Of a stretch of DNA of 64,000 bases, positions 61,237 to 64,000 are shown piece by piece. The notes beneath the pieces are model-generated. The model was not told the DNA's origin, searched no databases, and saw only the letters and a list, made by a program, of their open reading frames with translations. Origin of the DNA: Prevotella sp. UBA2742 (GTDB taxonomy: Bacteria; Bacteroidota; Bacteroidia; Bacteroidales; Bacteroidaceae); contig DEJS01000017.1 in NCBI GenBank assembly GCA_002353485.1, positions 47,333-111,332 on the forward strand, written 5' to 3'. Each line of letters opens with the position of its first letter. Within the stretch, counting starts at the first letter, position 1. The translations under genes were made by a program, and so were the position numbers.

Positions 61237-62094
61237 TTAGTCAACCATTGCAAGTGAATGACCTGTCAGCAGCAACACGATGATGATGCCACCCACGATG
61301 ATGCGGTAGTAGCCAAAGACTTTGAAGCCATACTTTGTCAGGAATCCCACAAACCACTTCATGGCCAGCAGGGCAACGACAAAGGACACCACGCATCCTA
61401 AGATGAGCATCGTTATATTATGAGAGGTAGCCCATGAGGTGTCCTCCTTCAGCAGATCCAGCAGATCCAGCAGCGTGGCACCAGCCATGGTAGGTACAGC
61501 CAGAAAGAACGAGAACTCGGCAGCCTTCTTACGCGTCAGGCCCTGAGTCATACCACCAACGATGGTAGCCATCGAACGCGACACGCCTGGAATCACCGAG
61601 ATGCACTGGTACAAGCCGATGTTAAAGGCTCTACGCTCGTTCACCCTATTCACCTCGTCGCCCTTGTTGAACAACTTGTCGCAGTACAGCATGAACACAC
61701 CACCCACGACCAACATGACGGCCACCACCTCGACACTGTCCAGCAACCAGTCCAGCAGGCCGGACTTCTTGGCAGCCAGACCCACAATGACAGCAGGCAG
61801 CACACCCACTATCAGCAACCAGTAGAAATGGAAGCGATGCTTCAGCTTTCCAAACAGACTGCTGCCAACAGGTGCCGGAGAATGGTCAAAGACGAAAAAG
61901 TGCTTCCAGTACAGGCATACCACCGACAGGATGGCGCCAAACTGGATGATAAACGTGAAAGCGTGGACAAAGGGGTCGCCCTGAGGAATACCCAGCAGAT
62001 TCTGCGTGATAATCATATGTCCTGTGGAGGACACTGGCAAGAACTCCGTCAGTCCTTCGACTATAGAGATGATTACGGTTTCAATCCAAGTCAT
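61237..62094 (-). CDS. uppP: Undecaprenyl-diphosphatase UppP/BacA
   Basis: An inner-membrane enzyme that recycles undecaprenyl diphosphate for peptidoglycan and polysaccharide synthesis. The N-terminus IVEGLTEFLPVSSTGHMI has the conserved (E/Q)xxxE and SSTGH sites, and ISVIPGVSRSMATIVGGM carries PGxSRS. Length is 285 residues with about eight membrane segments. It overlaps the DUF3098 gene by 4 nt. Confidence 0.97.
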   Translation of the reverse strand: MTWIETVIISIVEGLTEFLPVSSTGHMIITQNLLGIPQGDPFVHAFTFIIQFGAILSVVCLYWKHFFVFDHSPAPVGSSLFGKLKHRFHFYWLLIVGVLPAVIVGLAAKKSGLLDWLLDSVEVVAVMLVVGGVFMLYCDKLFNKGDEVNRVNERRAFNIGLYQCISVIPGVSRSMATIVGGMTQGLTRKKAAEFSFFLAVPTMAGATLLDLLDLLKEDTSWATSHNITMLILGCVVSFVVALLAMKWFVGFLTKYGFKVFGYYRIIVGGIIIVLLLTGHSLAMVD

Positions 62095-62330
62095 TCCGTA
62101 CGCTCCTTATCTTTTGGTCTCCTTACTACGGCATATATCATCGACACAAAGCCTATCAGGCAAACCACTGGTGCCACCTTGATGCGACGGGCGCTGAAAA
62201 TGTCCGCGTCGTAAGCCGTCTCGGTAGACCCTGAACCACTCATCAGCAGGAAACCGATGATGACCACCGCCATCCCCACTGCCAACAGCATGTAGTTTAT
62301 TTTATCAAATGCCAAGTCTCTCTTATCCAT
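62091..62330 (-). CDS. DUF3098 small membrane protein
   Basis: A 79-residue protein with two membrane segments (about 13-31 and 51-68) and short charged ends. Sequence style and position between ftsX and uppP match the DUF3098 family of Bacteroidetes. Function is unknown. Conserved placement suggests a link to division or envelope synthesis. Confidence 0.88.
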   Translation of the reverse strand: MDKRDLAFDKINYMLLAVGMAVVIIGFLLMSGSGSTETAYDADIFSARRIKVAPVVCLIGFVSMIYAVVRRPKDKERTE

Positions 62331-62348
62331 AATTACTTTTTACCTTTA

Positions 62349-63227
62349 TCAAATCTTATACAATTCTCCTGCCTTCATGCGCAGGAACTTGTTGACAGCC
62401 AGCCAGGCGCAAAGTGCAGTAATGACGATTCCGAACAGCAGGATGCTCGCAGCCGTGATGGCCAGCACCTCCCACGTCACAATGTCCGACACGCCCGGTT
62501 GCGTCAGGTACAGCCCGTAGACACCAGCCCCCAGCACACCATTGGCCAGAATGGCAGCAATGATGCCAACCCCTACGGCCTGCTTCAGGAACGGACGACG
62601 GATGAAGCCCCATGAGGCTCCCACCAGTTTCATGGTGTGAATGACGAAACGACGTGCATAGACGCTCAGCCGCACGGTATTGCTAATCAGCGAGAACGAC
62701 ACGAAGGTCAGCAGCACGGCCAATACCAGCAAGATGATGCTCACACGGCTCAGGTTCACGTTGACACGGTCCATCAGGTCCTCCATATAGGCAATGTCGC
62801 TCACACGAGCGTCCTTCTTGATTTCCCTGGTAATCCACTTCAGCGAGTCACGGTTGGCATAGTCTGCCTTCAGCTGAATCTCCAAGGTGGCAGGGAACGG
62901 GTTGAAGCCCAGAAACTCCGTCGGGTCACTGCCCAGCTCTTTGACTTGCTCACGCTGGGCCTCCTCCTGGCTAATATAGTCTATGTTGCGGCTAAAGGGC
63001 CTATGATAGAGTGCCCGGCAGAACAATTTAGCATCGTTGACCGTCACCGAGTCCTTCAACATCACTGTCACCGTCAGATTCTCCTTCATGTGTGCCGACA
63101 AGTTGCGTGCCGACAACACAAAGAACACGACTAAACCCAGCAGAATCAGCACCATAGTCGTACTGATGCACAATGTCACAGCCTGCATACCGCGACGGCT
63201 GCGGGTTCTTTTCTTCTTATTACTCAT
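62349..63227 (-). CDS. ftsX: Cell-division protein FtsX
   Basis: FtsX is the membrane part of the FtsEX complex that controls septal peptidoglycan hydrolases. The ATG at 63227 (MSNKKKRTRSRRG) starts the basic cytoplasmic tail. One membrane segment (about 18-38) is followed by an extracytoplasmic domain (about 40-155, with SQEEAQREQVKELG) and three C-terminal segments. The 292-residue length is normal. ftsE is not in this window. It heads the operon. Confidence 0.94.
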   Translation of the reverse strand: MSNKKKRTRSRRGMQAVTLCISTTMVLILLGLVVFFVLSARNLSAHMKENLTVTVMLKDSVTVNDAKLFCRALYHRPFSRNIDYISQEEAQREQVKELGSDPTEFLGFNPFPATLEIQLKADYANRDSLKWITREIKKDARVSDIAYMEDLMDRVNVNLSRVSIILLVLAVLLTFVSFSLISNTVRLSVYARRFVIHTMKLVGASWGFIRRPFLKQAVGVGIIAAILANGVLGAGVYGLYLTQPGVSDIVTWEVLAITAASILLFGIVITALCAWLAVNKFLRMKAGELYKI

Positions 63228-63260
63228 ATATTTTTTAGACGTAATACACCTAATTTCGTG

Positions 63261-63291
63261 CAAAGGTAACTAATTCTTTTGGTTTTCCCAA
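63261..63291 (-). promoter_or_regulatory. ftsX operon promoter
   Basis: On the minus strand TTGG (63288-63291), 19 nt, TACCTTTG (63261-63268). It overlaps the divergent promoter of the radical SAM gene. Confidence 0.78.
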
Positions 63292-63309
63292 AAAAAAATC
63301 GTATTTTTG
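63278..63309 (+). promoter_or_regulatory. Promoter of the radical SAM gene
   Basis: TTTG (63278-63281), 20 nt, TATTTTTG (63302-63309). The start codon lies 8 nt further, a very short leader. Confidence 0.7.
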
Positions 63310-63317
63310 CACTCATT

Positions 63318-64000
63318 ATGAGTACAATTATCTATCCATCGCCCATTTTCGGGCCCGTACACAGCCGTCGTCTGGGCATATCGCTCGGCATCAATCTGTT
63401 GCCTGCCGACGGCAAGGTGTGCAGCTTCGACTGCATCTACTGTGAGTGCGGCTTCAATGAAGACCACCGTCCTACCCTGCCCATGCCTACCCGCGAACAG
63501 GTAGCTGAAAAGTTGGAAGCCAAGCTTCAGGAGATGACGGCCCAAGGGCAATTGCCTGACGTGCTGACCTTTGCAGGCAATGGCGAGCCCACCTGTCACC
63601 CCCACTTTGCCGAGATTATTGACGACACCATCCGGCTGCGCAACCAGTATTGTCCAGGAGCAAAAGTCAGCGTACTCAGCAATTCCACCATGATACACCG
63701 TCCACAGGTGCACGATGCTCTGATGCGCGTCGACAACAACATCCTGAAATTGGACACCGTAGACCCCACCTATATTAAAAAGGTAGACCATCCCAACGGC
63801 ACCTACGACCTGCTACAGATCATCGAGCGCATGAAAGCCTTCCACGGCCACATCATCATCCAGACCATGTTCATGAGGGGACAATGTCAGGGAGAGTCCG
63901 TCGACAACACCGGTGAGGAGTTCGTAGCCCCATGGCTCGAAGCCGTCAAGCAAATCAAACCCCAGCAGGTAATGGTCTACACCATCGACCGCGAGACCCC
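63318..64000 (+). CDS. Radical SAM protein, 3' end beyond the window
   Basis: 227 codons are visible. The N-terminus IIYPSPIFGPVHSRRLGISLGINLLP is followed by the iron-sulfur motif CxxxCxxC as C35-SFD-C39-IY-C42. FAGNGEPTCHPHF is the Gly-Glu segment that binds SAM, and VSVLSNSTM and LKLDTVDPTYIKKVDHP follow. This pattern resembles the radical SAM family with a GPVPSRRLG-like start found widely in anaerobes. The substrate is unknown. Confidence 0.9.
   Translation, partial: MSTIIYPSPIFGPVHSRRLGISLGINLLPADGKVCSFDCIYCECGFNEDHRPTLPMPTREQVAEKLEAKLQEMTAQGQLPDVLTFAGNGEPTCHPHFAEIIDDTIRLRNQYCPGAKVSVLSNSTMIHRPQVHDALMRVDNNILKLDTVDPTYIKKVDHPNGTYDLLQIIERMKAFHGHIIIQTMFMRGQCQGESVDNTGEEFVAPWLEAVKQIKPQQVMVYTIDRET

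Noticed and set aside
63270..63791. Minus-strand open frame of 173 codons at the end of the window
   Set aside because: It lies opposite the radical SAM gene, whose CxxxCxxC motif and promoter support the plus strand.

Overview
The window looks like chromosomal DNA of a Bacteroidales bacterium, most likely Prevotella or a close relative. The evidence is a SusC/SusD outer-membrane pair, a MurF-Alr fusion, an Fkp-type bifunctional fucose enzyme, a DUF4492-cydA-cydB cluster, a DUF3098 gene inside an ftsX-uppP-truB-queA-folK operon, Prevotella-style secreted proteins ending in NGKKVVxK, and many copies of the Bacteroidales promoter (TTTG/TTGG, 19-20 nt, TAnnTTTG). The genus is inferred from gene content and style only. 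No insertion sequence, prophage, CRISPR array or rRNA operon was seen.

Layout. 1-3 kb: the end of a secreted DUF4450-like protein gene, then groS-groL. 3-8 kb: sppA-lpxK-punA-thiL on the plus strand, then tRNA-Phe. 8-14 kb (minus): a five-gene export operon of coiled-coil protein, TolC-like channel, HlyD-like adaptor and two ABC-2 permeases, with no ATPase. 14-17.4 kb: DUF4492-cydA-cydB. 17.6-19.5 kb: topB. 19.7-34.9 kb (plus): a pectin/plant-glycan region with a CE8 pectinesterase, SusC, SusD, a DUF4957/DUF5123 lipoprotein, two small exported proteins, a four-helix-bundle protein and a GH3 enzyme. 34.9-37.7 kb (minus): rplY-pth-S4 protein-exchanger. 37.8-41.1 kb (minus): HPr-kinase-like, S24/S26 peptidase, PqqD-like and ABC exporter genes, resembling a RiPP export/processing operon without an obvious precursor. 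41.2-49.7 kb (minus): YfhO-like, fkp, GSCFA and murF-alr. Then mtnN (+), typA (-), a large BspA-like surface protein (-) with a strongly structured upstream region, a MNT/HEPN pair (-), rpsO (+), and a minus-strand operon ftsX-DUF3098-uppP-truB-queA-folK with a GH28 polygalacturonase at its end. A truncated radical SAM gene closes the window.

The most unusual feature is a set of short phased repeats. Five gaps inside operons (groS/groL, cydA/cydB, S4 protein/exchanger, pqqD/ABC, fkp/GSCFA) hold arrays of an 8-nt unit close to CGAARCAT. The arrays are always oriented the same way relative to transcription, on whichever strand the operon lies. A second, 9-nt family (CCCACNACN) occurs once between genes and three times inside genes, where it encodes Thr/Pro-rich tails or linkers. 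Further tandem repeats have 11-, 22- and 27-nt periods. Together they suggest active slippage-driven remodelling of gene junctions, possibly with a function at RNA level.

The pectin genes form one functional picture: the esterase removes methyl groups, the GH28 enzyme cuts polygalacturonan, SusC/D imports fragments and GH3 trims side chains. A perfect LacI-type palindrome sits just upstream of the susC promoter.
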